The position numbers and the translations under genes were made by a program. Under the pieces are notes generated by a model. It worked only from the letters and a program-made list of their open reading frames with translations. It did no database searches and was not told the DNA's origin. A stretch of DNA of 64,000 nt, from NCBI GenBank assembly GCA_019638385.1, contig JAHBTW010000003.1, positions 310,001 to 374,000 of the forward strand, given 5' to 3'. How positions within the stretch are numbered: the first letter of the stretch is position 1; every line of letters starts with the position of its first letter. The stretch is from Saprospiraceae bacterium. GTDB taxonomy: Bacteria > Bacteroidota > Bacteroidia > Chitinophagales > Saprospiraceae. Of this stretch, positions 25,628-34,238 are shown one piece after another.

Positions 25628-26497
25628 TTAAAACAAATCATCCACCCGGAGGCGAAGGTATTTTCTCACTACGGTGAGGGTGCTGAGCGCATGTACCGCC
25701 ACGCCCAGCAGGATCAATAAAGCGGCTCCTGCGGCGAGCAGCGGTACGTTTTCAAAGTTGCGCCATTGCGGCAGCGCGGTCTCTAAGCCCCGGTGCATCA
25801 GCCACAATGCAGCACATGCGATCAAGGCGCTCAGCAGGCCGTGCCAGGCAGCCCGCCGCAAAAACGGACGGCTGATAAAACCCCAGGTGGCGCCGGTCAA
25901 TTCCATGTTTTTTATCAAAAAGCGATTGGCGTACAGCGCCAGCCGGATGGTATTGTGAATGAGCGTTACGGCTGCAAAGATGAAAAACACTGCAATGATA
26001 AGGGCGGCCCAGGCTATTTTTTTTATGTTGGCCGCTACGATGCCGGCGGTATTTTCCTGATAAAAAACATCGTTTACACCGGCAAATTCGCGCACGGCAT
26101 CCCGTATCCATGCCAGGCTGTCGGGGTGCATGTAGGCAGCTTGCACATTAAACGTGAGCATGTCAAAGTAGGGATTGGGCAGGTTGAGTTGGGCGTGGTC
26201 TTCTCCCAATTCCTCCCGCATGGCCTTGGCGGCTTCTTCTTTTGAAATGAACTGTACGGATTCGGTTTTCACAAAATCACTGGAACGCAGCAAACCGGCT
26301 AAGCTATCGGCCTGCGTTTTTTGGGCGCCTTCCTTCAGTTCCACCACGATGTCAATGCTTTCGCGCAGGGCTTTGGTCAATTGGCCGCCGTACAACAGCG
26401 CGTACCCGAAAAGACCGAGCATAAAAAGCACCACGGCCATGCTGAGGATGACATTGAGGTAATTGACTCTGCTTCGGTAGGTAGCCTGACTGCTCAT
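25628..26497 (-). CDS. ftsX: Cell-division permease-like protein FtsX
   Basis: 289 residues from ATG 26495-26497 (MSSQATYRSRVNYLN). Topology is that of FtsX: one N-terminal membrane helix (NVILSMAVVLFMLGLFGYALL), a large extracytoplasmic domain (VELKEGAQ...FISKEEAAKAMREELGED), and three C-terminal helices containing the AAVTLIHNTIRLALYANRFLIKNMELTGAT region of the ABC-3/FtsX permease fold. With FtsE it controls peptidoglycan hydrolases at the septum. It is the first gene of the operon that runs to truB. Confidence 0.9.
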   Translation of the reverse strand: MSSQATYRSRVNYLNVILSMAVVLFMLGLFGYALLYGGQLTKALRESIDIVVELKEGAQKTQADSLAGLLRSSDFVKTESVQFISKEEAAKAMREELGEDHAQLNLPNPYFDMLTFNVQAAYMHPDSLAWIRDAVREFAGVNDVFYQENTAGIVAANIKKIAWAALIIAVFFIFAAVTLIHNTIRLALYANRFLIKNMELTGATWGFISRPFLRRAAWHGLLSALIACAALWLMHRGLETALPQWRNFENVPLLAAGAALLILLGVAVHALSTLTVVRKYLRLRVDDLF

Positions 26498-26520
26498 GGC
26501 AGGTTTTGGTTTCAAAAGCG

Positions 26521-26549
26521 CAAAAGTAAGTAAATTTCCGGCCGCAAAA
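26521..26549 (-). promoter_or_regulatory. Promoter of the ftsX operon
   Basis: Minus strand: TTTTG (26545-26549), 16 bp, then TACTTTTG (26521-26528), close to the Bacteroidota -33/-7 pattern, with the -7 box 23 nt before the ftsX start codon. The same 58-bp gap serves the divergent glycosyltransferase gene. Confidence 0.6.
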
Positions 26550-26555
26550 CACAAC

Positions 26556-27797
26556 ATGACGCCATACCTTCAACAACGCGCCCTCCTCTTTAACCAAATT
26601 GAGCGGAAACCCTCGCCCAACTTAGGATTGACCGTCGTCATTCCGGCCTGCCGGGAAGAACACCTCCTGCTCAGTCTCATGGCACTGCATCGCTGCGCGC
26701 TACCGGAATGTGATGTGGAAGTATTGGTTATCATCAACGACTCAGAGACCGCCCCGACCGCTACCCGCGACCTCAACCTGCGCATCGCCGCAGAAGCGGA
26801 ACGCTGGGCCGACCGACACAATTCTACGCGCCGCTGGTTCCACATTCTTTACCATTGCGGCTTGTCGCGCAAAGAAGCGGGCGTCGGCCTGGCGCGCAAA
26901 ATCGGCATGGACGAAGCCTGCCGAAGGTTGGAACGGGCCGGAGCGCCGCGCGGCATCATCGCCTGTTTTGATGCCGACAGCCTTTGTGCGCCCAATTATC
27001 TGTGCGCCATTGAGAAGCATTTTCATGATCATCCCAAAAGCCCGGCGTGCAGCATTCGCTTTGAGCACCCGCTGCGCGGCGCGGAGTACCCGCCGGAGAT
27101 TTATCAGGCCATTGTGTTGTACGAACTGCATCTGCGGTATTACATTCAGGCACAGCGCTATGCGGGATTTCCGCACGCTTTTCATACCGTGGGCAGCAGC
27201 ATGGCGGTGCGCTGCGACGCTTACCAGCAACAGGGCGGCATGAATCGCCGGCAAGCGGGTGAAGATTTTTATTTTTTGCACAAATTCACTTCTTTTCCGC
27301 ATTTCAGCGAACTGCATAGCACCTGCGTCATTCCCTCGCCCCGGCCTTCTGATCGGGTGCCTTTCGGCACCGGGAGGGCGGTCAATGAATTGCTGCGCAG
27401 CTCGCAGGGGTATCTCACTTATTCGCTGCAAACCTTTGAAGACCTGCGCGTTTTGTTTGATGCAATACCGGCGCTCTACCATTCGGAAGACATAGACGGC
27501 CATTCGCTGCCGGAGGCTGTTCAATCTTTTTTTCGGGAAACGGACGGCTGGAAGGCCGTGGATGAAGCGCGCGCCAACACGGCCGGAGAGGCGGCCTTCC
27601 GGCAGCGGTTTTTTCGTTGGTTTAATGCTTTTACGGTGATGAAATTTGCGCACTTTGCACGGGATCATTGCTATCCCAACGTTCCGGTAGAACAAGCTGC
27701 CGCGACATTGCTGCCGCGGCGCTTACCAGATGTGTCTGTTGATGGGGATGCGCTTGCGCTGTTGCTTGCGTATCGGGCGCTGGATTATTTGCCATAA
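26556..27797 (+). CDS. Family 2 glycosyltransferase
   Basis: 413 residues from ATG 26556 (MTPYLQQRALLF). The GT-A fold opens with GLTVVIPACREEHLLLSLMALHRC and has the metal/nucleotide-sugar acidic motif FDADSLC at about residue 150. HTVGSSMAVRCDAYQQQGGMNRRQAGEDFYFLHKF matches the later ED-containing acceptor loop of GT2 enzymes. No membrane helix, so a soluble or peripheral enzyme. Donor and acceptor are unknown. Its 3' end overlaps the convergent TonB-receptor gene by 13 bp. Confidence 0.83.
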   Translation: MTPYLQQRALLFNQIERKPSPNLGLTVVIPACREEHLLLSLMALHRCALPECDVEVLVIINDSETAPTATRDLNLRIAAEAERWADRHNSTRRWFHILYHCGLSRKEAGVGLARKIGMDEACRRLERAGAPRGIIACFDADSLCAPNYLCAIEKHFHDHPKSPACSIRFEHPLRGAEYPPEIYQAIVLYELHLRYYIQAQRYAGFPHAFHTVGSSMAVRCDAYQQQGGMNRRQAGEDFYFLHKFTSFPHFSELHSTCVIPSPRPSDRVPFGTGRAVNELLRSSQGYLTYSLQTFEDLRVLFDAIPALYHSEDIDGHSLPEAVQSFFRETDGWKAVDEARANTAGEAAFRQRFFRWFNAFTVMKFAHFARDHCYPNVPVEQAAATLLPRRLPDVSVDGDALALLLAYRALDYLP

Positions 27798-30334
27798 GCC
27801 AACCGATACCGCACGCCCACATACACGTTCCGTCCAAAGATCGGTCCCCATACCAATGTGCTGTCAAAGTAGTCTCCAAACGGCGCATCGGCCCCGATGA
27901 TGGGGTTGCGTTGCGTGAAGCCGAGCAGGTTTTCAGCGCCGACATACACATCGTATTTTTCGCCCCAACGCTTGCTGATTTGTGTGTTGACTAAAAAGAA
28001 ATCGGGCGAGCGTTGCAGCGTCTGAAATACTTCGGGGTTGTCGGCAGTAGTAGGTATCCGCTTGGCGCCCTGCCAGTTGAGGGTGAAATCAAAATGCCAG
28101 TCGCTATTGGTTTCGTAAGCGGCGTTGAAGAAGGCCCGGTGCCGGGAGAGCAGCGGCTTTTCGAGCAGGCCCTCGGCAAAGGTAGTTTTTACATCATTGA
28201 AACGATAGGCTAAGCGGAGGTCCAATCGGGGAATCAACTCTATGTCAATTTGCGTCATCAGGCTGTTGGAGTAGGAGCGGCCGTCGAGATTGTAAAAATG
28301 AACTTCGCGGGCGCTTTGGTCAAAGTCGGCCACAATCTGATTGATGAAATTGGTGTGATAAAACCCCGCCGTGAAAGTAGCCGCCCGGGTTGCCAGCGAA
28401 AAGCCTTTGGTGAAGTTCAGACCGAAGTTCCAGGCAGCTTCCGGGTCTAAGCCGTAGGGTTTGTCGTCGGATTCGCTGTGCAACACAACGGCGCGATTGG
28501 AGGCCCAAACGCCTATGTTTTCAGCCCATACGCTGGCCGTGCGTTGGCCGCGTGCTGCCGACAAACGGATAACGGTGAGGTCATCGGGATTATAGGCAAT
28601 GTGCAGGCGCGGGGTGAAAAACAGACCGTAATTGTTGTGATGATCGGCGCGGATGCCGGCCACGGCCGTGAGCTTTTCAGTGCTGTGATAAGTGTATTCA
28701 AAAAATGCGCCGGGGATGCGCTCGTCGCGCTGATAAAAACGGTTGTTGGCGTTTTCCAAAAAATTATCCCACTGAAAACTCGCGCCCGTGCGGTATTGAT
28801 GGTTGGTATTGCCGATAATGCTTTGATAAATCAGGTTGGCGTAAGCCGATTTTTGATCGCCGTCTAAGTTCCGAATGCCGAAGTTGGCGCGTTGCTCATG
28901 GCGCACGCCGGATAGCTGCAATCCAATAGAGGAGTAAGGTTTGCCGGGAAATACCCTACCGATTTTGCCCCAGGCTTCTATGCGCTTGGTGTTCACGTTG
29001 GAGGTCCATAGCAGGTCGTTGTGCGAACCGTGGCTGTGGTGCGACCCGCCTTGTCCGGCAATGTCTTCGAGCAGCGCGCCTTTCACGCCGAACTGCGCCT
29101 GCCAGCCGTCGCTGCCCTGGTATTTCCAGCGATTGATGGCCACGGCCGCTTTGCTGAGCGGGTTGTCTAAAAAGCCGTCTTTGTTGTGATCCAATTCGGC
29201 TTGCTGGCTTTTGCCGTGCAGCAGCAGGCCGGTGCTCCATTTGTCGGAGAGGCGGTGGCTGAAGTTGGCGTTGCCCTCAAAGCGGCCCATTTCGGAGGCG
29301 TAGAGGTTAAGGTACAGGCGGTCGGTATCTTCGGGTTTGCGCAGTTCCACATTGATTTGGCCGGCAATGGCCTCAAACCCATTGGCCACCGAACCGGCCC
29401 CCATGCTCAATTGAATGCCTTCCATCCAGGGGCCGGCGGTATATGACATGCCGTACAGCGCCGAGAGGCCGCGCACGTCGGGCATGTTTTCGCGGGTGAT
29501 CTGAATATTGGGACCGGCCAGACCGAGCAGTTGTATCTGCCGCGTACCCGTTACGGCATCGGTGAAGTTCACGTCCACGGAGGGAGTGGTTTCAAAACTC
29601 TCCGAGAGATTGCAACAGGCGGCTTTCAGCAGTTCGCGCTCGCTGATGAGTTGTACCTGTATGGGCGCAAAAAACGACACCTCGGTGGCTTTGCGCCGAT
29701 AGGTGACTTCCACCTCTTTCAGCGTAAGCGTATTCGACAGTACGATGTCTATGTCAAACCCTTCGCGTACTTCCACGGTGTCGGGTTGAAACCCGATGTA
29801 GCTGATAACTAGGCGATTGGTACCCGGATGCGGCGCCAGTTCAAAGCGACCTTCCGCATCGGTATGGGTACCTTCGGCGGCGCCGAGCCAATACACGCTC
29901 GCTCCGATGAGCGGCGCCGTACTTCCTTTTTTGATCTCCTCCAACACCTGCCCTCCGATGCGCCATGGAGCGGCCGGCGGCGGCGGCGTCTCGCTGCGAT
30001 CGTACAGACAGCAGTGGTGGAGCTTGGCATATACGTCGTCGGGCGCTTTTTCCTTTTCGGTATCGTGCCCCACCTGCGCGATGCTGTGGTGCAGGCGGGT
30101 TTCGTCAAATTTGTCGGGTTGCACCTCCACGGTTAGTATTTTGGTATCCAAATCCCATACCGCCGTTCGCACGCCCGGTACGCGCAGCGCCGCTTTTTGG
30201 ATGCGGTCTTCGCACATGCCGCAGAGGCCGTTGACCCAAATAGAAACAGTATCCCGGCCGGCGCTTTGGCCGGAAAGGACAGAGGAGGAAAGCAGTATGC
30301 TCCAGGCACACAGCCATAATATTTTGAAATACAT
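27785..30334 (-). CDS. TonB-dependent receptor with N-terminal heavy-metal-associated domain
   Basis: 849 residues. Signal peptide (KILWLCAWSILLSSSVLSGQ), then an HMA-type domain (about 28-100) with the metal-binding CxxC, VNGLCGMC, Cys38 and Cys41. Next comes a CarboxypepD-regulatory-like domain (GGQVLEEIKKGSTAPLIGASVYW...GRFELAP, about 125-205), then a plug (TEVSFFAPIQVQLISERELLKAACCNLSESFETTPSVDVNF) and the 22-strand barrel with a Tyr-containing C-terminal strand (NVYVGVRYRLAYGK). A His-rich loop, GGSHHSHGSH, lies in the barrel. It should import a metal or metal complex, copper being the usual guess, across the outer membrane using TonB energy. A Cys/His-rich DUF6660 gene lies 151 bp upstream on the same strand. 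Confidence 0.9.
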   Translation of the reverse strand: MYFKILWLCAWSILLSSSVLSGQSAGRDTVSIWVNGLCGMCEDRIQKAALRVPGVRTAVWDLDTKILTVEVQPDKFDETRLHHSIAQVGHDTEKEKAPDDVYAKLHHCCLYDRSETPPPPAAPWRIGGQVLEEIKKGSTAPLIGASVYWLGAAEGTHTDAEGRFELAPHPGTNRLVISYIGFQPDTVEVREGFDIDIVLSNTLTLKEVEVTYRRKATEVSFFAPIQVQLISERELLKAACCNLSESFETTPSVDVNFTDAVTGTRQIQLLGLAGPNIQITRENMPDVRGLSALYGMSYTAGPWMEGIQLSMGAGSVANGFEAIAGQINVELRKPEDTDRLYLNLYASEMGRFEGNANFSHRLSDKWSTGLLLHGKSQQAELDHNKDGFLDNPLSKAAVAINRWKYQGSDGWQAQFGVKGALLEDIAGQGGSHHSHGSHNDLLWTSNVNTKRIEAWGKIGRVFPGKPYSSIGLQLSGVRHEQRANFGIRNLDGDQKSAYANLIYQSIIGNTNHQYRTGASFQWDNFLENANNRFYQRDERIPGAFFEYTYHSTEKLTAVAGIRADHHNNYGLFFTPRLHIAYNPDDLTVIRLSAARGQRTASVWAENIGVWASNRAVVLHSESDDKPYGLDPEAAWNFGLNFTKGFSLATRAATFTAGFYHTNFINQIVADFDQSAREVHFYNLDGRSYSNSLMTQIDIELIPRLDLRLAYRFNDVKTTFAEGLLEKPLLSRHRAFFNAAYETNSDWHFDFTLNWQGAKRIPTTADNPEVFQTLQRSPDFFLVNTQISKRWGEKYDVYVGAENLLGFTQRNPIIGADAPFGDYFDSTLVWGPIFGRNVYVGVRYRLAYGK

Positions 30335-30343
30335 GATGAAGCT

Positions 30344-30420
30344 AATTTTGTCATACCGAGTGCTGCCAGATAGTAACTTAGCCGAAAGCTATGTACGACT
30401 CGCCTGACAGCGCGAGGTAT
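30344..30420 (+). repeat. Dispersed palindromic intergenic repeat, copy A
   Basis: Ends AATTTTGTCATACCGAG (30344-30360) and CCTGACAGCGCGAGGTAT (30403-30420). The ends are near-inverted (ATACCGAGTGCTG against CAGCGCGAGGTAT), so the element can fold. A second copy with the same ends lies on the other strand at 58628-58697. The middle differs between copies. It lies between the DUF6660 and TonB-receptor genes. Confidence 0.7.
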
Positions 30421-30485
30421 AGGTTGATCAATTTATACAATATCATTCCATCCGGTCAGACTGCAAGTGCCTGCCGGTGAACCCA

Positions 30486-30854
30486 TCAACCTGCGTTCGG
30501 CGGTCGCCAGACGTATTCTGAAAATTCAAAATTGTAACCGGAGTAGTAATTCGGTTTTTCTCGTACTTCCTGCTCTGCTTCCGGATAGGTGCAACAGGAG
30601 AAAAAAGCCGTGGCTACATGTGCGCAGCAACTGCAATGGCACAGCGAAGAGCATTGCCCGTGATTTTCTTCAGAATGATCGCCGCAATGACCGGTCGTTT
30701 TTTTCTTCTCGGTCGCTGGGGCTTTGCTGCAACAGGTTTTTTCTGTGCCGCAACCGTCGCCCGTTTCCAATGCATAGAGGAATGCCTCCGTGCAAGGGGA
30801 CAACGCGGCCAGCAGCGCGGCGGAAAAAAGTAATATGAAGGAAAGTTGTTTCAT
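30486..30854 (-). CDS. DUF6660-type Cys/His-rich secreted protein
   Basis: 122 residues with a signal peptide (QLSFILLFSAALLAALSPC). The centre is extremely rich in Cys and His: GDGCGTEKTCCSK, HCGDHSEENHGQ, then CSSLCHCSCCAHVATAFFSCC. This CSxxCxCxCC pattern is what I know from the small DUF6660 family found next to metal-type TonB receptors in Bacteroidota. It plausibly binds a soft metal in the periplasm. It precedes the HMA/TonB receptor gene on the same strand. Family name is from memory; the metal-binding look is seen directly. Confidence 0.72.
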   Translation of the reverse strand: MKQLSFILLFSAALLAALSPCTEAFLYALETGDGCGTEKTCCSKAPATEKKKTTGHCGDHSEENHGQCSSLCHCSCCAHVATAFFSCCTYPEAEQEVREKPNYYSGYNFEFSEYVWRPPNAG

Positions 30855-30895
30855 TTCGACGTATAAAGATACACTTTTTAGCGCGAAAGGGTTGT

Positions 30896-30916
30896 GATGC
30901 AGCGCCGGCCTGCATC
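30896..30916. promoter_or_regulatory. Perfect inverted repeat upstream of the metal module
   Basis: GATGCAG (30896-30902) and CTGCATC (30910-30916) flank a 7-nt CG-rich centre, 41 bp before the DUF6660 start codon. It could be an operator for a metal-responsive regulator. A TATCTTTA near-match to the -7 box lies between it and the start codon. Confidence 0.35.
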
Positions 30917-31006
30917 CTATTTTATTGAATATCAGACTATTGATTATACGTTAATCCATAATTCACGTTAATTTCAAAAAAAAATCAAGTTTTTCTTTTC
31001 AAAAAC

Positions 31007-31032
31007 GGGTACCGCCCCTACGCTTCCGCTAC
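31007..31032 (+). promoter_or_regulatory. Shared bipartite motif GGGTACCG-N14-CTAC, site 1
   Basis: GGGTACCG at 31007-31014 and CTAC at 31029-31032 with 14 bases between; 80 nt before ATG 31113. The same two blocks at the same spacing occur at 43395-43420 (+), 43343-43368 (-) and 61903-61928 (+). It has the shape of an alternative-sigma promoter (-35 and -10). The rest of the 258-bp region 30855-31112 is AT-rich and holds no gene. Confidence 0.72.
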
Positions 31033-31112
31033 CTATTGATGTAAGCGCAAAACAAACAGCGCGAACAGCATTTTCAAAATCACTTTTTTAACACACAAAA
31101 TTTATTTCAAGC

Positions 31113-31589
31113 ATGAAAAATTTGAATCGTTTTTTCGCCATTTCCGCACTCGCTCTGGTAGCCGTTGTCGGACAATCATTTACCAGCAAGAGCAGCCGGC
31201 TTCCGATCATCGTTCCCGCCGGTTTGGAAGTTTCCCTCGAATCCGGTATTGACTTCAACAGCGAGGTTGTTGAGCCGGGCCACACGGTAGATTTCTTTGT
31301 GCGCAACAACGTGACCGTCAACAACCACGTCGTCATCAGTGCCGGCTCTACGGCCAGCGGCGAGATCACACGGGTCACTAAAGCCGATCCGAGCTGCCGC
31401 AGTTGCGAAAACGGATGCGCCTCTATCCAGATCGTGGTAAAAAGCGTACAAGCGGTGGACGGCTCCAACGTCAAACTCCGCTCTACGCCCATCAACATCA
31501 AAGCCTCCCGGCCCGGCGTGCCCGCACAGCTCAACATAGGCCACCGCTTCAGCGCCTATACGCTCTCCAACACCCGTGTAAGCCTGTAA
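31113..31589 (+). CDS. Small secreted protein, AVDG paralogue family (member 1)
   Basis: 158 residues with a clear signal peptide (RFFAISALALVAVVGQSF). The mature part is one beta-rich domain with the plan: IIVPAGLEVSLE, VEPGHTVDFFVRNNVTVNNHVVISAGSTASGEITRV, then IQIVVKSVQAVDGSNVKLR. Four other genes in this window (31664, 41796, 42287, 42731) share this plan and the A-V/I-D-G signature. Similar 'G-D-x-V-x-F-x-V...G-x-V' domains are known to me in proteins of unknown function from other phyla. A disulfide-like CRSCENGC insert is specific to this copy. Preceded by bipartite motif site 1. Confidence 0.75.
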   Translation: MKNLNRFFAISALALVAVVGQSFTSKSSRLPIIVPAGLEVSLESGIDFNSEVVEPGHTVDFFVRNNVTVNNHVVISAGSTASGEITRVTKADPSCRSCENGCASIQIVVKSVQAVDGSNVKLRSTPINIKASRPGVPAQLNIGHRFSAYTLSNTRVSL

Positions 31590-31663
31590 CAACTCACAGC
31601 TTTCTAAAAAATCATTTAACATCATTAACCACATTCCTTTCATCTTTCAAAAAAATTGTCATC

Positions 31664-32134
31664 ATGAAAAATCGCATTTTCTTCGCAGCACTCTTCGCCG
31701 TTCTTTTCGGCCACCTCGCCACCGCAGCTACTGTTTCCCATCCGCTTCCCGCCAACGGGCGCAACGTAGAACTCCTCGCCGGAACCGTTATCTACCTCGA
31801 ATTAGTGAACAATGTCAACCCGGGCACCACTCAAGTGGGCAACATCATCCAACTCAAAGTGCGCTCCAATGTGTACGCCGATGGAAGGGTAGCCATCCGC
31901 TCCAATATGATGGCCCTCGGCAGAGTAACGGAAGTAACCCGCCCCACCGCTACCAGCAGCGGTATCGTGAAAATCGAAGTGCGCGACGTGCAGGCAGTAG
32001 ATGGACAAATGATCAATCTCAATGCCACTTACCAATATTCGCCGCAAGGCGACCCCGGTATGACGGGCAGCGCAGACATGGGCTTCATCCTCACAGCACA
32101 CGTCATGGACAACATCACCATCCGGGTCAATTAA
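31664..32134 (+). CDS. Small secreted protein, AVDG paralogue family (member 2)
   Basis: 156 residues from ATG 31664 (MKNRIFFAALFAVLFGHLATA signal peptide). The domain follows the family plan: VELLAGTVIYLELVNNV, TQVGNIIQLKVRSNVYADGRVAIRSNMMALGRVTEV, then VKIEVRDVQAVDGQMINLNATYQYS, and a C-terminal strand with IRVN. It lies 74 bp after member 1 on the same strand with no -7 box of its own, so the two are probably co-transcribed and stop at the hairpin at 32160-32190. The function is unknown; secretion across the inner membrane is predicted. Confidence 0.75.
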   Translation: MKNRIFFAALFAVLFGHLATAATVSHPLPANGRNVELLAGTVIYLELVNNVNPGTTQVGNIIQLKVRSNVYADGRVAIRSNMMALGRVTEVTRPTATSSGIVKIEVRDVQAVDGQMINLNATYQYSPQGDPGMTGSADMGFILTAHVMDNITIRVN

Positions 32135-32159
32135 ACAAAAGGAAAAAACAAACCGAGAG

Positions 32160-32190
32160 CCGCTCCTGCATAAGGGGCGGTTTTTTTTTT
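32160..32190 (+). terminator. Rho-independent terminator after the secreted-protein pair
   Basis: CCGCTCC (32160-32166), 7-nt loop, GGGGCGG (32174-32180), one G-T wobble pair, then ten T residues (32181-32190). It lies 25 bp after the stop of the 31664 gene. Confidence 0.85.
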
Positions 32191-32202
32191 GTGTCATATT
32201 TT

Positions 32203-34209
32203 TTAATACTTCACAAAGCGCCCCGACAAAAACCGCTCGGAGGATAACACCCTCAACCAGTAAACGCCCGGCGGCAGGGCACGTACAGAAATTTGCCCCT
32301 CGGAGGCGTACCCCGCCTGTACTTCGATGCCGGCTGAATCGGTGATGATGTATGAAAGCGATTCATCGCCGGAGAGTATTACCCGCAAGGTTTCCTTCAC
32401 CGGATTGGGATAGATATGAAGACGGGGCGACCAAACCGCGCGAATGGAAACGATGTGGCTGTAATCCGTGGAGCCGCCCCAATCCTCGGTGCGAATGCGA
32501 TAGTAAAGATGCCCCGTAGAGTAATCCTTGTCTAAGAATCGGTAACCGATCCGGGCGCCATGAGGCGGCACATATCCGACTGCATCAAAATGTACGCCGT
32601 CGGCCGAGCGCTCCACCGCAAAGCGCCGGACATCAGATTCGGCGGCGGTGGTCCACTGAAGTAAGATGCCTTCGGGCGTCTCCCTGCCGGTGAACGTATG
32701 CATCTCTACCGCCAAAGGTATGTTTGCAAAAAAAGTCGTCAGCCCGGTGCAAGCGCCGGCCCCTCCACTGATGGTTACGGTATGGTTGAGGCGGTTGTAA
32801 CCGGTAGCTGTTTCCCAAAGACCCGTATTGGACAACTGGATTGCATATTCCATCCGATCACTCAGGCTGAGCAAAGGGTCCGGCAGGCTGAGCAGCAGTT
32901 CGTAATCGCCCGCAGGCATATTGGCGGGCACACAAAAAGTTTGGCTAACCGTACTGGACACATCAGGCGACCAGCCCTGCGGGTCGGTATCAATAGGGGC
33001 AAACCATTCTTGCTGAGTATCGGCATTGCGCAAAACGTACACGGCAGCACGGGGGTTAAAAGGTTTGGCATTGCCGGTATTAGAAACGGTAAAACTGAGG
33101 CTCAAAGCGCCGGCCGGCGTAGTGCTATTGGAATAGACGCCGCTGCTCAATGCGAAACGGTAGCCGAGTTTGTTTTCAATGCTGTTGATGCACGGCAACC
33201 AGGAGTTGTTCACTGTATTGTTGTAGTCTGCGTTGAGGTAGGAGTAGCGAAAACGTTTCATTTCCACTTCTGCCATGCCGCCTTCCGACTGACATCGGTG
33301 CCAAATCGCATTCGTGGCACAGGTCTCCCCGCCGATGGGCACGTTCAGTGTTGCTTCGGCTTCCAAATAGGGCTTGAGATGCAAGGTGTCGTGGACGCCG
33401 AGATCAGTATCCACATAAGTACCGGCATCAAAAAAAGGCGCCAAAAAACAGTCGTTGTGCATCCCGATACGGCCCCCGGTGGCAGCGGCAGTGACGAGGG
33501 CAGAAGGGCCATACACGGCTTTTTGTTTGTACCTGGGTGTGCGCAACTGGATGGTACGATGGGGCGGCAGCGCATCGAGCAAGGCATTAACTACATCATT
33601 GCGGTCATTGTAGTTGGAGGTATTCAACGTATAGGGAGCACTGCACACATCGCCGAAGTAGTCGGTAGCGCACCATTCCCCCCAGGCGCCGATAAACCCG
33701 GCCTGCACGGTGGCGATGACATCGGCGTTGGCCGTGAACAAGGGGCCTAATTGCCCAATATGATTCAGTACAATGTGTTTCGGCGCATCGTTGTAAGGCG
33801 GGCTAAAGTCTTGGGTATAAACCATGCGCACGATAAGTTTGACCCCAGCTTGCCGGGCGTCGTCAAAATCATTTTGCATGTTTTGCAGATACGCATTGGA
33901 AATAGGCGCATTCAGAAAGTCTTCGAGGTAAAACCCTCTGTAAACCAAGGTGATCGGAACCGTATAATTGCCCGTAAAAGGAGTGTATCCATTGCGCAGG
34001 CCGGCCATCCAGGTCGCGTTGAGAGGCGTATAATTATTGGAATGGGTTTCCGAAAAAGCATAAAACCCCCTTTCCGGATTGGGAATGGCTAAATCGTGCG
34101 GCGTATAGTTGACCGTTGTCGTTTGCGCTGTGACCCATCCGGCCTGAAACAACAGCAAATAAAGAAGCGGCCCGTGGCGCCGCCTGCTTTTCCTCAGCGT
34201 ATATGCCAT
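32203..34209 (-). CDS. DUF4874/DUF4832 protein with T9SS type A sorting domain
   Basis: 668 residues with a signal peptide (GPLLYLLLFQAGWVTAQ). Residues ~30-200 form a DUF4874-type TIM-barrel-like part (IPNPERGFYAF, then VQAGFIGAWGEWCATDYFGD with the GEW motif). Residues ~215-470 match DUF4832 (RTPRYKQKAVYG, RIGMHNDCFLA, TCATNAIWHRCQ, FSLSFTVSNTGNAKPFNPR). An FN3-like segment then precedes a type A T9SS domain (LHIYPNPVKETLRVI...LPPGVYWLRV...GRFVKY). The first two domains look like a glycoside hydrolase-like fold, but activity is unproven. Predicted to be secreted by T9SS and cell-surface attached or released. Confidence 0.85.
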   Translation of the reverse strand: MAYTLRKSRRRHGPLLYLLLFQAGWVTAQTTTVNYTPHDLAIPNPERGFYAFSETHSNNYTPLNATWMAGLRNGYTPFTGNYTVPITLVYRGFYLEDFLNAPISNAYLQNMQNDFDDARQAGVKLIVRMVYTQDFSPPYNDAPKHIVLNHIGQLGPLFTANADVIATVQAGFIGAWGEWCATDYFGDVCSAPYTLNTSNYNDRNDVVNALLDALPPHRTIQLRTPRYKQKAVYGPSALVTAAATGGRIGMHNDCFLAPFFDAGTYVDTDLGVHDTLHLKPYLEAEATLNVPIGGETCATNAIWHRCQSEGGMAEVEMKRFRYSYLNADYNNTVNNSWLPCINSIENKLGYRFALSSGVYSNSTTPAGALSLSFTVSNTGNAKPFNPRAAVYVLRNADTQQEWFAPIDTDPQGWSPDVSSTVSQTFCVPANMPAGDYELLLSLPDPLLSLSDRMEYAIQLSNTGLWETATGYNRLNHTVTISGGAGACTGLTTFFANIPLAVEMHTFTGRETPEGILLQWTTAAESDVRRFAVERSADGVHFDAVGYVPPHGARIGYRFLDKDYSTGHLYYRIRTEDWGGSTDYSHIVSIRAVWSPRLHIYPNPVKETLRVILSGDESLSYIITDSAGIEVQAGYASEGQISVRALPPGVYWLRVLSSERFLSGRFVKY

Positions 34210-34238
34210 TTTACGGATTGCATTAAATGATTCACTGA

